Source: Hyperoplus lanceolatus
Lineage: Eukaryota > Chordata > Actinopteri > Uranoscopiformes > Ammodytidae
DNA: 64,000 nt
Assembly: GCA_026929865.2 (NCBI GenBank)
Contig: CM049395.1
Coordinates: 9,770,501-9,834,500, forward strand
Direction of reading: 5' to 3'
Shown here: positions 1 through 32,219 of the stretch, in pieces
How the letters are laid out: each line of letters begins with the position of its first letter
Position numbering within the stretch: position 1 is the first letter of the stretch
Position numbers and translations under genes: made by a program
The notes under the pieces: model-generated
The model's input: the letters and a program-made list of their open reading frames with translations, nothing else
Told to the model about the DNA's origin: nothing
Database searches by the model: none

Positions 1-270
1 TGTAAGAGAACTATTATTTCTTAACAAAATCAAAAGAGTGACAACACAGAACAAACAACACTTGACAAAGGTGGGAGGGAATGGGACGGAGGGATGTATG
101 ATATGTGTGTGTGTGCGAACCTCTACAAGTATCACAATAAAAGCATGACATTGCAGCGCCTGATGTCAAATAGGAAGTGGGCGTTGGTGTTGGGGTCTCG
201 GGGTTGGGTTTTGGTTGGTGTGTTTCTGGTGATAGGGGTTAGAAGGGATAAAAGCACTTTAGGCTGCAGT
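1..270 (-). other. snap25: snap25 3' UTR, left part outside the window
   Basis: Sequence following the TAA stop at 271-273. No AATAAA or ATTAAA reads on the minus strand in this stretch, so the transcript end probably lies beyond position 1. Confidence 0.7.
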
Positions 271-18782
<18,512 letters not shown>

Positions 18783-20169
18783 GATGACTGTAGCAAGGTT
18801 GACCTCAAACTAGAAAGGCTGAGAGGGAGGGAGAGAGACAGAGAGACAGAGAGAGAGAGGTTAGCACATCAACAATACTGCAAATGAATCTATATGATAG
18901 ATGTTGCCTTATTCATCATGTGACCTGGAGGGTTAGAATCCGAAGATGTCAGAACATTAGCAGGGTTTTAGTCCTGATACAGCCCTGGACTAAAAACAAG
19001 CACAGGACTGTGTTCGTAGGAGTGTGTGGCTTCAAGTACCAATATGATACTGAAATACAATCCAGGAAGTGCAGTTTGATGAACAAAGTAGACTTGAATG
19101 CAGCCATGGAGCATTTCATCCATCGAGTATTACCCATGTGGTCGCTTTCTCAGCAGAGACATTGATAATGCTACATCATTCTTTGCAGAAGAAAGATGCT
19201 TTGTAAAGAGAGGACCCATACTGTCAGGCCAGTCAACTAAATAGTGTTTCCTTATCTGCATCCATAGTAGCCCATTTCTGGTTGGTCTCGAACAACACCA
19301 AAGGAACACTATATTACCCCCAAGCAGTATAGGCACACGTCATTAATGTTTTGTTTAGGCTGCACAGCTGACCGGCTTCTCAACCAAATTGATACGTTTA
19401 AGATTTCAACCATATTTCAGTTCTGATCCAATTCTGATATATGGGTTTTGGATATTGGTCGATATAATCCGATATCATACATTTTATAATTAGTGTTGTT
19501 GGTGGTGATATTATGTGTAAGGCTTAAGGAACACAGCAAAACAAATATCCACAAAACAGAAAGCCCTATAACATAAACTGCTGGCTGGATCGGTGATATA
19601 AGAGTCGATAATGAACGATATTGGATCAGCTCCGTCCCAACCCTATTGAGTTGTATGGCCAGTTAGTTGTCAGATTGATCTCTGGAGTTAAGAGGTTAAC
19701 CTTTAACATTATGGTCAAAGGTTAAAAGCCTACAAGTAGCTGCTATATTGTCCAAGTGTTCTTCAGCAAAACATGAGAAGAGTGACCCTTCTATTGTCAA
19801 AGCACCAGTTCCCACTAACTAAAACTACTTTTTCTTAGGCGACAGGAATTACAGCCCAATCCCCACACACCAAGTTCAAGTTCTCTGCTGTTGTTGGTGG
19901 CAGTTCACCGTCGTTTCAACTTGCAACATTTCTAAGAACCCATTTTCCAGGAGCTAAGGAGCCATATCATTACGTCACTGTCGGTGTGCGTCTCTGCTTT
20001 CCCATCAACTTCCAGAACAGCAACAACGCTGGACAATATCCAATCTTTACAAGGTGGTCACAAAGGTTTAATTGGGGTTGTTGGTCAAGATAATCCCACC
20101 CGAAGCACCTGACATAGGAGGTTTTGGTTCTAGACCAGCAAAATGTTCAAGCTGCTCTGGAACCAGTTG

Positions 20170-20545
20170 ACCTACATTATGTCTGTCCGTCAGGGCCATT
20201 CTTGTGAGCACAATATCTCAAGAACGCTTTTAGGAATTTTCTTAAAATTTTGAACAAATGCCCACTCTAATTCAAAGATCGACTGATTATATTATGGAGG
20301 TCAATGTTCAAAGTCACTTCGACCTCATGCCTCATGAACTAAATATCTCGAGAAATGCTTTGCTGGATTTTCGTCAAATTTGGCACAGGCTCACACTTTG
20401 ATTAGAGGATAAACACATTACCTTTTTGCAAGTCAAAGGTCAAAGTCACTGTGACCTCACGTATTGTGAGCGCAATATCTCAAGCTTTGAGGGATTTTCT
20501 TCATACCTTAAATATTGTCAAGTCGCATTGACCTGGAATATTGTA
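20170..20545. repeat. degenerate tandem array, about 130-bp period
   Basis: About three units, each with a core like GTGAGCACAATATCTCAAGA (near 20204, 20337 and 20466), followed by TTTTCTT..AAATTT and an AGGTCAAAGTCAC..GTGACCTC stretch. Spacing between cores is about 130 bp. This resembles a repeat common in fish genomes. Confidence 0.7.
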
Positions 20546-20746
20546 CCTTCTTTAAAGCATTGCTTGGTCAAGAGTGTAAGCCTGTGTCATACCTGCCTTC
20601 ACAGAAAAAAAACGTCAACACAAGAAATGAAGCAATGTTTTCACATATTTAGATACAAAAAAGGGGAACCAGAGTTGTTGCCTGAGCTAAATTGGAAGGC
20701 ATGGGAACAAGTGATGCATAATTTACCATTTAAAACTCACCCCCCC

Positions 20747-20748
<2 letters not shown>

Positions 20749-20778
<30 letters not shown>
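20749..20778. repeat. (CA)n microsatellite
   Basis: CA run following a C homopolymer. Confidence 0.95.
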
Positions 20779-20779
<1 letters not shown>

Positions 20780-21643
20780 CCAACCCTGTGCATGCATGTA
20801 CACCCACAAACACACTCCATTGGTGAAACAATGCAGCTAAACACCCTCAGATCAAACTCCCCTTGTTGATCCTGGATGTCCTCCTTAGGGATAAACAGTG
20901 AAGCTAGATGAACGAGGGAGGGGCTCCATCACCTGAGCAGTTTGAAGAATAAAGTATTGGGACGGAGACAGGGGTCTATTTTAGCTTTCCTCTGACGCGC
21001 TGCCAGACAGTATTTCATATAACCACAACACAGAAGTGCTGGTAGTATGCTCCATGAAAAATGGATGTGGCTGGTACTCTGCAGGCTGACTGAATAACAC
21101 AGATGAGACAAAGGCTGAGGGGAAGATGAAAGCCTTTAGAGAGGCAAACAATCTGATCTGGTCCAATCACATCTCATTTGTGGATGTGATGCGTCTTTGT
21201 TTGTACTGCTCAAATCATTTTGAAGGGTTTTTCTACAAATGTGGCTTGAACATCGCTGATATGAATTCAACCACCCAGTAGCTTTCAGCTTGAAAGATCA
21301 TTAAAGATTGATGTAATCTAATCTACTGCAATATACAGTGCAGCTTTGGGAATGAGGGAGCGCTGACGTTTGGACCCAGCCATGAACTGTTATGTGGCTT
21401 CTGAAGAAGGCTGTCGGTTACATAAAACTGCTGTAGCAAAACAACATTTTTCAAAGCAGGTTTTCATCGGAAAAAGTTGAATTTGTTTTTGGTGTAACAG
21501 CTAGATATTTAGTTTTCTGCTGGAGCCCAAGGTATTATGAATCAATCCCTGACAGAGGGTCTCTGAGGGGAATAGACACAAGGTCAGTTAGAGCCAGGAT
21601 GTTCGGTAAAGTATCTTATACTTCTTCTTCTGCCTTTGCCTTA

Positions 21644-21676
<33 letters not shown>

Positions 21677-21696
21677 TGTCTGTCTGTCTGTCTGTC
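21644..21696. repeat. (CTGT)n microsatellite
   Basis: Tetranucleotide units with a single phase slip near 21676. Confidence 0.95.
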
Positions 21697-21776
21697 CTGG
21701 CGGAGTCCTCATAAAGGTTAATAATTGAACATGTGCCGGGAAAAGAGATGGAGGGTGGGGGGTGTCAGGGGGGGAG

Positions 21777-21909
<133 letters not shown>

Positions 21910-23805
21910 TTGTCTGCTGTGCCTGGTACACTGTTGCACTTTGAAATATTAATGTAGACATTTTACATTTTAGCCATTTGGCTGACTGTAATCCAGAGCC
22001 TCTCGAAAAACAAGTGTGAAAGCAGAAGGAGCTCCAGTTCATAGATCAGCTGCATTACAAGTGAACCATAGAGAGGAGACAATGCTTCACTTCATAACAG
22101 AGAACAACACTGATCAACTGAACGGAAATCCAGCAGGTTTCAGGTGGGACATCAAGAAACACTTGCACTATGGTACCTGCCAGACACTGTGTCGGTTTTT
22201 CACACTGTCTCAACACAGATTCAACTAATGCTAATACAATTCTTGATTCAGGTTATTATCCTCTCTGCTCCATTTTAGAAAAATGGATACAAAGTTTTAA
22301 AATGGCAACAGACCAAGACTAATCGACTGCAATGTTCAATTCATGCCCACTTGTTGACAATGTTGCCGCGATAGTGTTGTCAATAGCAACAGTATTGATG
22401 TCCCAGTTAATTAAAAAGGGAATACTCTGTACACTTTATGTAGTGAAATTGAACAGACGCACAAACCTATGAGACCATAGTGACGACAACTGAGCTGAAT
22501 GAATCTCACTGGGTCAATACCACCCACACCTGCTCCTTGTTATCTTTTCCATTACTCCTCAGCTACATTCATTTCCCCAGTGTACTGTTCTCCAGTGGCA
22601 TTGATCACTCGTTGATTGCTTATCTCTCAGCTTTCCTGTTGACTGACACACATGCGCCACAGCATTGCCTTCTCATTTCCTCCTAGATTGAGTGTGACTG
22701 ACCACTCTCTCTGTCATTATCTGTGTCACACATTCTCAATCTATCAAAATTACAATCTTATTTTGAACCAATTTCCATTCATTTTGCATTATCAATTAGA
22801 TGTTCTGAACACATCTTATTTTCAATTAAGCATTTACTATAAACAACGTCTATTTTGGGTGTTTGAGATTCTATCACGTCTCCATGCTGCAATTAATTCT
22901 GTGTTTACTCTCAAAATCAAATCGCATTCATTTGATGTTAAGACACGACACATCTTAGTGCCAAATTCATACTTGATTCTAAATCCAAGCAGGTTTTGAG
23001 TATGCGATATGTTAAGAGTAAATATACTCAAAACAGTCAGCATGTAAACTAAAAAACATTTTAATTTTTTGAATGTGCTGTTGATGGACACTATTCTCCC
23101 GCAAAACCGTGCAGAAAAGAAAACGAGTGAAACAGCTCCAAGGAACACATAAAAAAAAGATATAGTAGTTCAATCCTTGGTAAATCATATTCTTAAATGT
23201 GCTTATCATCAATAACACACGGTACAGTTGGCACTACAATGGCAAAAAGGTTTGATAATGGCATTACATTAAAAGTGAATCTATTGTTGGTTAACAATGG
23301 AAAAGAAAGTTTTACATTTCTATTTTTCCAATCAGCATTTTGAATTATGTTTAAATGAATAGTTCAACACTTTCTATTTTTAGCTTGTAGCTTCACTCTT
23401 GGGTTCAAGACAAGGCAACAGAAATCATATATATTTGACTGTGCGTGCATTTCTTATAAAGAAATGGCCACGGGTCGCTCATCACTACAGGGACTGCCCG
23501 TAAAGGCTTTCTAATCAACGCGGTGAAGTTAGTTTGAAGTTGGATATTCGACAGACATTCGTCAGCTAAGTCTTCTTGTCTCCCGTATTTTTGGTAAGCT
23601 AACGAGCATGAGCACCACTGGCCATATATTCTTCGAAAATTCACAGACATTTAAATAAATGGTTTCTGTCACCATGTGTTGAAACCTGGAGTGAGGCAAT
23701 CTAAAAAAAAATATTTTGTAACTATTCCTTTAACATCAAACTTTAACTACTGTACTTCATGTCTTCGCTGTATTTGTCTTTTTCTCTCTCTCTCTCCCCC
23801 TCCGT

Positions 23806-23897
23806 CCATCCATCCATCCATCCATCCATCCATCCATCCATCCATCCATCCATCCATCCATCCATCCATCCCCTTCCATCCATCCATCCATCCATCA
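23806..23897. repeat. (CATC)n microsatellite
   Basis: CCAT/CATC units with one CCCTTC interruption near 23871. Confidence 0.97.
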
Positions 23898-26800
23898 CTG
23901 AAAGTCACTTCCTCTTTAACATGCTTCACATGTTTCATATAGAGCTGACATGACATGAGGTCCGGCCGTCCCCATCCCCCACCTGCGCCCTGCTGCTTGT
24001 CACTGGTCTGGACTGACTGACGGCTGCTGTAAGGCCTGAACTAGCTCAGCCCGTGGAGAGATTAAAGTCGGCAGGGAAAGAGGATTTATTCTCTCCACTG
24101 TTTTCTCTCCTCTCACACACACTCTCTCTCTCTTCCAACCCAGCTCCTCTCCCTTCATGTCTTTGTCTTACTTCATCCCCTATCAGTCTCCACGCCCTCT
24201 CTGTCTATGAATGCATGTCCAGGAAAAAAGATTAAAAATGACAATGCTATGTGCGTAACAATCCAAAATATCTACATCGAACTATAATGTCTCATCTGTA
24301 TCTGACTGATGTAACACAGTGATGATTTCATTTGAAGGCTGATACAGCTGGCGTCATTTGAGACTCTCCGAGGTCAAATAATCCGTCTCAGAGCAGGTGA
24401 TGCATTTTACAGTAACGGGAACTAGGGCTGGATAGTCAGCAATAGAAAACAAATATGGCTGCACAATCTTCCCACACAGGATAAGGACAAATGGCAAAAA
24501 AAGCACAGCAATGGTTTCATTTCATCAAAGGCATATGAGCAACAATTTTAGGTGTAGGAGTACAAGGACTTCAATAGACATTAAAAGAACACCAATTAAT
24601 TATTGATAAGAATATTAAAAGCATTTATCCTAAAAGAGCAAAAAGTGCAAAAAAGCTTAATAGATTTCTTGAGTATGTAGATGTAATCATGTAGCATGCT
24701 GTGTAGAGGTTTTATATGGGGTGTGTGAGATGCTAGGACCAAACTACGGTGATGAGGTTCACTTATGTAATACCAAGATAACTCCAAAGAGTATGCAATG
24801 CTTGGTGGATGTGCCTTTTTTTTCAAGCTGAGCTGATGTGTTTCGTTCAAATAGTTGTCTCTCTTTCCATCTTATTCATTAGCATTTAGTGTGACAAAAA
24901 TAAGATGGACATTTTTGTTGTTGTTATTGTGTTTTATAATTGGACCAAATCCCCATCCGTCTCACTAAAGATCGAAAAGTCCAGCTGCCAGTATGTGGAC
25001 TACTATGTCTCTGTATTTCTTTGAACAGAATTATTGTTTTCCGTGGACTTTCTTGTTCATCTCTGTTCGCCTCCTACCTTTTCTGCCACCGCTATAACTT
25101 CAACTTTTCCTTTCCCACAAAGCTACATGGTTACAGCACACTGGACAGGCTACCGTATCATGTCATGTTGCGGAGGTCATGCGAAAGTAGGCGAGGTTAT
25201 TTTTATGGTGTGCATGGATGAAGAGTAGTGGAACAGAGCAGCATACAGTTTTGGCACAGGGCTCCAGAAGGGGGACTGGATTAATACTGTCATAGGCTGA
25301 CATGATTAACACACAGCTATACGGCCCTAATCATGGAAGAAGCCAACGGCAAGCTATTTCAGGCAACAAAGAAAAATCCTGTCGGAGCATACAAATGGAA
25401 AATTCCACTCTGAAAAACTAAACGCTGGAAACACCAAAGACTGCATGCCTTTGTATGGAGAAGGCACTGTTAGAGTGATGGGAAGACAGTATTCTCACTT
25501 TGGAACTATTTCACCTGTTGGTACATTATAATGAAAAACTAATAATGGCATACAGATGACTGACAGATGAAATACACTATAGGCTGAGGTTTTCAGTCAC
25601 ATTCATATAGGATTTATACATTGTATGTTATCACTGTATTGATGCTTACAGTAATGCACTTGACATGCAATGATTGTTTTGTACTTACTGAGTGACCTAA
25701 GGCAATGTTTTAACATGTGAGTTATCGGTCTAAATAGGATGTCATATTGAACGTAACACTGACCTCTGATGGGACCAGCAGATGATGGAACTACAGGTCA
25801 GGGTGAGGTGCCTGTTAACCTTTAGGTGGGGTTTTAAGGCATCGTAAAAATTAAGTTCCTAAACTTTACTTAAATCTCCCTTTATCAGCCATACAAGCCA
25901 ACCAAGAACACACTCCTCCTATCTCATATATTTTTCATACTTTCTGCTTATCTCTGATGAGTTTGCAAGATTTTTCTCTGAAATCCAGCGATACAGTCAC
26001 AATCCACCACGTTCTCACCAACAATACCGGAAAGGATCAAAGTAAGGAATTGTATTCAGATAAGATGACTGCAACATACCTCCATCACAGACAGTTTACT
26101 AAACCATAAAAACAAGATTCTCTAGGTTTGGGTTCTGGTCGAATCAATCTAAAGATTCATTTCTACAAAGACTCTAGACTCAGAAAAGGCTGCAGCATGT
26201 TCACTTGAAATAAACAATGTTTGTGAAGGAAATAGGACATCAGGACACTGGGATTCTCTGTCAGGGAAAACTAAACCAGGTCAGCCTGTCATAGGATCTT
26301 TTGTATGTTTCTGTCAGATTTATTGTTGCACAAACCTCACACTGAAGGATTATTAGCAGGTGAACTTTTCCATCTCTTTCTTGAATGCATTTGTTTTTTT
26401 GTGGATTAGTTAGAGACATAGTAGGAAATGAGACGCTGGGCCCAGAGAGCATTTGCATCTCTATTTCTGTAATGCTCCTTTTCTTTGTATAATGGCGAGC
26501 ACAGCTGGTTGTGTTTAATTGAACAGCACAAAAAGCCAGTGGGCTGCTAGAGGGGCAGCAATTCTATTCCTATTGAACATGCATGAAGGAGCAGTGATGA
26601 ACACAGTGAGGTGTTTTTTTTGTTTAGACATCTCTTAGCGCAGCAGTGTTGCACTAAAATCACCAACGGTAAATGAGGTGATTGTCGTGATTTTGAATGA
26701 AAACAGAGCAGGAATCTCTGTTGAACAGTTAACACTCCCATATTCCTTCTCTCCCTCTCTCCCTCATCTATTTGCACCTGACTTGACATGACCTCCCTTC

Positions 26801-26898
26801 TTAATTTAGCACAGCACGAGGTAAACCAGACTGCTGCTGGAACTTTATAATCATGGCTTTATAATATCATCTGTAATTACACTTGCCACTACTAATTG

Positions 26899-27026
<128 letters not shown>

Positions 27027-27297
27027 TCGGGGGAGGTTAACATTTGTCTCCACTCAAAAGCTGACATCATCACACAGGGAGATGTGGTTGAAGGACAAGA
27101 AGGAGAGCAGCAGGGCAGATAAAGACTTGAGGGTGTTGCAGTACGGCTAGTTGCCTGGAATTGTTGGGTGCCATTCGCGGTGTTGTAAAATCTGGACGCC
27201 TCATGGCCGACGCGGATGACAAAACTAGGTTGGACCCTACCGAATACAATATAATAATAATTAATTATATAAAATAATAACAAATAATACCGCAATA

Positions 27298-28242
27298 GGG
27301 GAGAACGGGGTAAGTAGGCACATTTTTTACTCTAGTGAGAATTGCTTATCACCTAAACATCTTTCAATAGTCATTCCTACATTAAATTGAAGCTTAAGGT
27401 GTTGTCTTGAAATGTGAACCCCTCACTTCTTCTCTCTTATTGTAATAAAGAAGAAATTAATCATCAAAGACACCCTTACACATTGTGACAACCAACCCCA
27501 TCAAGGGGTCGGTTGTCAAACACTATGGGGTTGTTTGTCACAATGTTATCTTAATTGGAATAATCTTAAAAAGAAGGCAAGCAAGTAGAACTAAATTATA
27601 AAGTTTAATTGCATTGTCAAGTTGACAAATAGGCCTACATAACTTACTGTAGCCTTGGCAGCTGGTCTAGTTTGGGATGCATTGGGTTGTTTTGATTTTG
27701 TTGCCCTTTTTTCTTTTGCATGCTAGCTGCCTTTTCCTGCTCTATTCTTTCCTTCTCTGGGGTGTCAGTGAGGATACAGCTTGACAATTTCTTTCGTTAT
27801 TGGGTTCCTTTTCTGGCTGCAGCCTTGAGATAACATGTGACAACCAACCCCCCAAAAAATTTGACGACCAACCCCAACTTGAATTTCTTGCTAGCATCAA
27901 GGCCAACAACCATCTGACAACTAATTAGCTTGCTAACCACAATCTAAACTATAGTTTACCCTTCACACTTTGTATGGGTAACAAGTGTTTTGTTATAAAC
28001 CCATTGTGTAAAAGCCTAGAAGAAAAATACTGAGGAGCTAAATATTTTCAATTTGACATGAAAAACACAAACAGTCGTCTCACCTCAAATTCAGCAGTCT
28101 AACTCCAAGGAGGACTATGTAGGTGACCTTTGATCCCAATTCTGGATATTTACATACCAAAATTTCACAGACAGCGCCTTCTGGTTCCGAGATATAACGA
28201 TTGTGACAACCAACCCGTGTGACAAATTACCCCGTTCTCCCC
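27298..28242. mobile_element. 945-bp non-autonomous DNA transposon with GGGGAGAACGGGG ends
   Basis: Exact terminal inverted repeats GGGGAGAACGGGG (27298-27310) and CCCCGTTCTCCCC (28230-28242), each followed by TA, which suggests a TA target. The interior has no transposase frame but holds repeated GTGACAACCAACCC motifs in both orientations (27485, 27527, 27838, 27862, 28203). Confidence 0.8.
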
Positions 28243-28752
28243 TACATCGCAATTTACATCATATCGCAATGTATCATGATGCGTATGGTATCGTGAAGTT
28301 CTTGCCGATACTTATATCTATATTTCAGGATCATCAGGACACCTCTCTAAAGACATGGTGTCTATAACACAGTGACACAGTGAATATTGAACTGAAGCTT
28401 CACTGAAGAAAGTTATATCACAAGAAATCAAATCGTAATATTTGTCAGGAAATGTGTGATTTCTTTTTACTTTCCCCAAATCGTTCAGCCCTTTAGTACT
28501 TTACAACCAAACCTGCAACACAGGTCAACATTAGGAGTGCACCTTCAGCACCTAAAAAACAACAACATTTGATCTCAAGATTCTCTACCAGCAAATGATA
28601 CATTTTTATTAAGTTTGTTTGTTGTTTTCCTAATTTTGTTAGTTGGGAGGTAGTAAGGTTGGGTGGTGGGCATACAGTTCGAACGCACCAATTCCAGGGT
28701 TTGTCGGGATCCGTTTGTGGTTAGGTTAAGGCAACAAAAGCACTTTTATTAA

Positions 28753-29232
28753 AGGTGCTGTAAGCGGAATGGTTCTTTTAGCTAACTTCCTGTCAGTTAC
28801 TGCAGTTAACAGTCCCCTCGCTCGTCCCTACGTCACCACATTAATGCACTGCGGTCTTCAAGCAGCGAGTTATCTAGCATCATCTCAGATCCATAAGTGT
28901 GATACAACATGATAAAAACCATCAAAACAGACATTGGGAAGGATTTTTACCTGCTCCGCCATTGTAGGCGCATACACATTCACCCATCTGTTGCTCTGGC
29001 ATGCACCGGCAGTGAGACCATGAGTGAGACGGGTGTCAGTTTGTACCGTTCTCTCTTGTGATTGGATAAACATTTCGGGATCCTCCAATAAGTTTATTTG
29101 ACGATTACATGCAGAGCAGCTGACTGAGAGATCGGCTTTATGAAACGCGCACATTATGTAAGTGATCACTGTATGAATGTCTAAAGAGCAATTTAAAACT
29201 TATATTTACATAAAAAAACGCTTACTTCACCT
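28753..29232 (+). mobile_element. TTAA-flanked MITE, family C copy 1
   Basis: 480 bp with ends AGGTGCTGTAAGCG and CGCTTACTTCACCT. Flanked by TTAA on both sides (28749-28752, 29233-29236). The TTAA target suggests piggyBac-type mobilisation; that assignment is inference. Copy 2 lies 40 bp away in inverse orientation. Confidence 0.85.
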
Positions 29233-29272
29233 TTAAGGTTAGAAAAAGATGGTGTTTTCAGGAAAATGTTAA

Positions 29273-29733
29273 AGGTGAGAGGTTTATTTATATTAATATA
29301 AGCATTAAATCGCTCTTTATTCATACAGTGATCACTTTCACAATGTGCACGTTTCATAAAGCCGATCTCTCAGACAGCTGCTCTGCATGTAATCGGCTAA
29401 TTAACTTTTCGGGGGATCCCGAAATTAATATCCAATCACAAGAAAGAACGGTACAAACCGACAACCGTCTCACTCATGGTCTCACTGCCGGAACACGCCA
29501 GAGCGACAGATGGGTGAATGTTTATGCGCCTACAATGGCGGAGCAGGTAAAAATCCCAATGTCTGTTTTGATGGTTTGTATCATGTTTTATCACACTTAT
29601 GGATCTGAGATGATGCTAGATAACTTGCTGCTTAAGAAGCATTAATGTGGTGACGTAGGGACGAGCGAGGAGACTGCTAACTGCACTCACTGACAGGAAG
29701 TTAGCTAAAAGAACCATTCCGCTTACAGCACCT
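29273..29733 (-). mobile_element. TTAA-flanked MITE, family C copy 2 (inverted)
   Basis: 461 bp, the reverse complement of copy 1 with moderate divergence. Flanked by TTAA (29269-29272, 29734-29737). Separate TTAA duplications show it is an independent insertion and not half of one palindromic element. Confidence 0.85.
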
Positions 29734-31295
29734 TTAATAAACACGCTGTGTGTGCAGTCACGCTTGCTGAATGAAACCAGACCATGTTTGCTGGTTGGAT
29801 CACTGTGATGCTTATCCTGTACACTGCTGCTCCTGCAAGGGTTTTCATCGTATACAGATTTATTATCAGTATACTGACTGAATAAAATGTGATTGAGCCA
29901 CTTGTTTTATTTCTATTACTGAAGGAAAAATATTTTTCACAGTCACACACACAAAGCACCAGTGCGTATAGGTACTGTACATACTGTACATCCATGTTGA
30001 CCTAAAAACATTAAGCATACAGTCTGTCAGGACAAGAGCTTGAGGGCTAACTCTTCCGACGGTACACTCACCACTTCATGCCTCACTGCTTATATACAGT
30101 ACAGTATCAAACACATACATGCATATAGGCTTAAGAGTACACTCACATGCTTTGACAGTCTAACACACATACATGTGTATATAGCAAATATATAGCAAAT
30201 ATATCTTCCTACCCTGAAACATTCTAAGGCAAAGATTTCTCTATTAGATCTGCACTGACACTAAATGAATGCCTACGGTCATTTCAACGTGACCTTTCAC
30301 AGCCCTGAATGCATTAGAGCAATTCTGGACGCACAAAAATCTAATTTCACATTTCACATAATCACATTTACCCAATCGGTGAAATGATAAGGTCAACATA
30401 GACTACAGGACCAGCGTTTGAAATAACTACAAATAGGCTGATCTGAAGCTAGCAGGATAGGGAGACTCATCTTTGAACCACTGTAGTTGCTAAAGAAGCA
30501 GTGTGTGATTGTACAAGACAGATTTAAATATAACCTGCTTATACAAAACATGTCTAAGATCATCTCTGAAACTTTAATGTGAACAAAATCTACTCTGGCC
30601 AGCTTTTACATTATTTCATTATTCCCAATTCAATCACTGAGACTTCAGAACTAGGTTTCCATCCACACTGAAGGACTTCTAAAAATCAAAGTGCTCGAAA
30701 ATGCAGGACAAGTATTAGATTCTTCGGAGAACAGCTTTATAATTAAGCCTCCGTATTTCCATCCAGGTTGGCCACAGTGGCTGAATGTGAATGGAACACG
30801 GTAGAAAAGCCCCTTACGGCGTTGGTGTTTCTGCCCACTGCCAACGCCTGCCGTGACAATATGGCCTCGGTGAATGAAAACATTCCCTATGGAGAGACAG
30901 GAAGGACGCACAGAGAGGGATCTGCTGCTGTGGAAAATCACTGAGGAAATCAGGAGGGTCATTTTTGAAATGCCGCCCCAGACCACTTGTCAAAAAAAAA
31001 ACTTCCTATTAGCCCTTCTTTCATAATCACAATGGATTTGTCGGGGTAAACTTTGGGTACTGATTGCAGCTGCCACTCAGCAAAGAGATACATACATGAC
31101 CACCTGGCAGCAAGTGTAAATATGTACCATTTACCACATTCCCACGCTGTGATTTTGACACCTTCCCTGGGCTGTGACGGAGGATTACCAGAACCCAAAT
31201 GACAACATTCGGCCATTTGTATTTTGGTCAGCTGAGCAGGGATGATGGAGCAGATTGCATTTCTGACATTTACTGGTTATATAATTCAAAAGGGC

Positions 31296-31320
31296 GACAG
31301 ACAGACAGACAGACAGACAG
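31296..31320. repeat. (ACAG)n microsatellite
   Basis: Six tetranucleotide units. Confidence 0.9.
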
Positions 31321-31412
31321 GAAGCTAGGGCTATATAGGATTAAGCAGAGAAATGGATGGATAAGACATGTGCAGAGGTGGAGCGGTCAGTCAGGAATGA
31401 ATGAAACACACA

Positions 31413-32219
31413 TTAAACCACACATTAGGACTGTTATGGAACTGTATCGAGGGGGATAATTACAGTGCATCCTTTATAAAATGATGCATCTGCAGCTACC
31501 TTCAGACACATCTCCTTATGCGTAGGCAGTCACTGCAGGCAAAAACATTGTTTTTACAAGCACTTATCTTCCGTAACATGTCTTCTTTCATACTACTATA
31601 ATTAAAAGGCCCAACATGTACATTAAAGTGTTCATTTTACTAAACCCTGTCTGTTTGTGTCTGTATATTTATCCAATACAACCATACTTAATAGCCATTT
31701 TATCAACATTAGTTATTTTCAATGCTCAACAAACTTAACTTTTTATAAGCATTCTTAGCCCTATTCTGAAGGTTATTACAAATGGCTTTGTTCGTATGTT
31801 GTTAATGGTCTGATTCATGAATCATGATACATTTTGTTCATACAAACAATGCTGAAAAAGCATTTTTTTGACCTGTATTTTTGATTTATAAAATGAAAAA
31901 AAGGCTTGATTCAAAATCTTTTCTGTAAATACTTTGGACACTAACATGTTGTAAAATTAAATACAGATTTTAACTCTGGCTTTATCCAACATATATACTT
32001 TTGGTGTTGAAAGAGGTGCATGTTCATTTTTTTGCATAATTAGTTAGATTTTGTTCAATTTGCACAGTTATTCAAACATTTCAGAAAAAATGTTAATATA
32101 AAAATAATTGTTTAAGTGCTAGTCATCAACTGGCCATATTTCATGATGATATCTATAAGTTAAACACTGTACCCAGTTCACTTGCAGTGTCTCACCTTAA
32201 ACCACACATTAGGACTGTT
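31413..32219. repeat. 23-bp exact direct repeats bounding about 760 bp
   Basis: The same 23 bases (starting TTAAACCACACATTAGG) occur at 31413-31435 and 32197-32219. The sequence between is AT-rich with no coding signature. It could be an insertion with a long target duplication or a local duplication. Confidence 0.6.

Noticed and set aside
28885-29645. Similar 94- and 105-residue open frames in two places (MIT..MC.FHKADLS)
   Set aside because: They are the same stretch of the two family C MITE copies. The frames lack any known domain and are most simply explained by shared ancestry of the copies.
30651-31216. Minus-strand frames including MVWGGIS, recalling transposase wording
   Set aside because: The downstream residues show no transposase motif and the match is too short.
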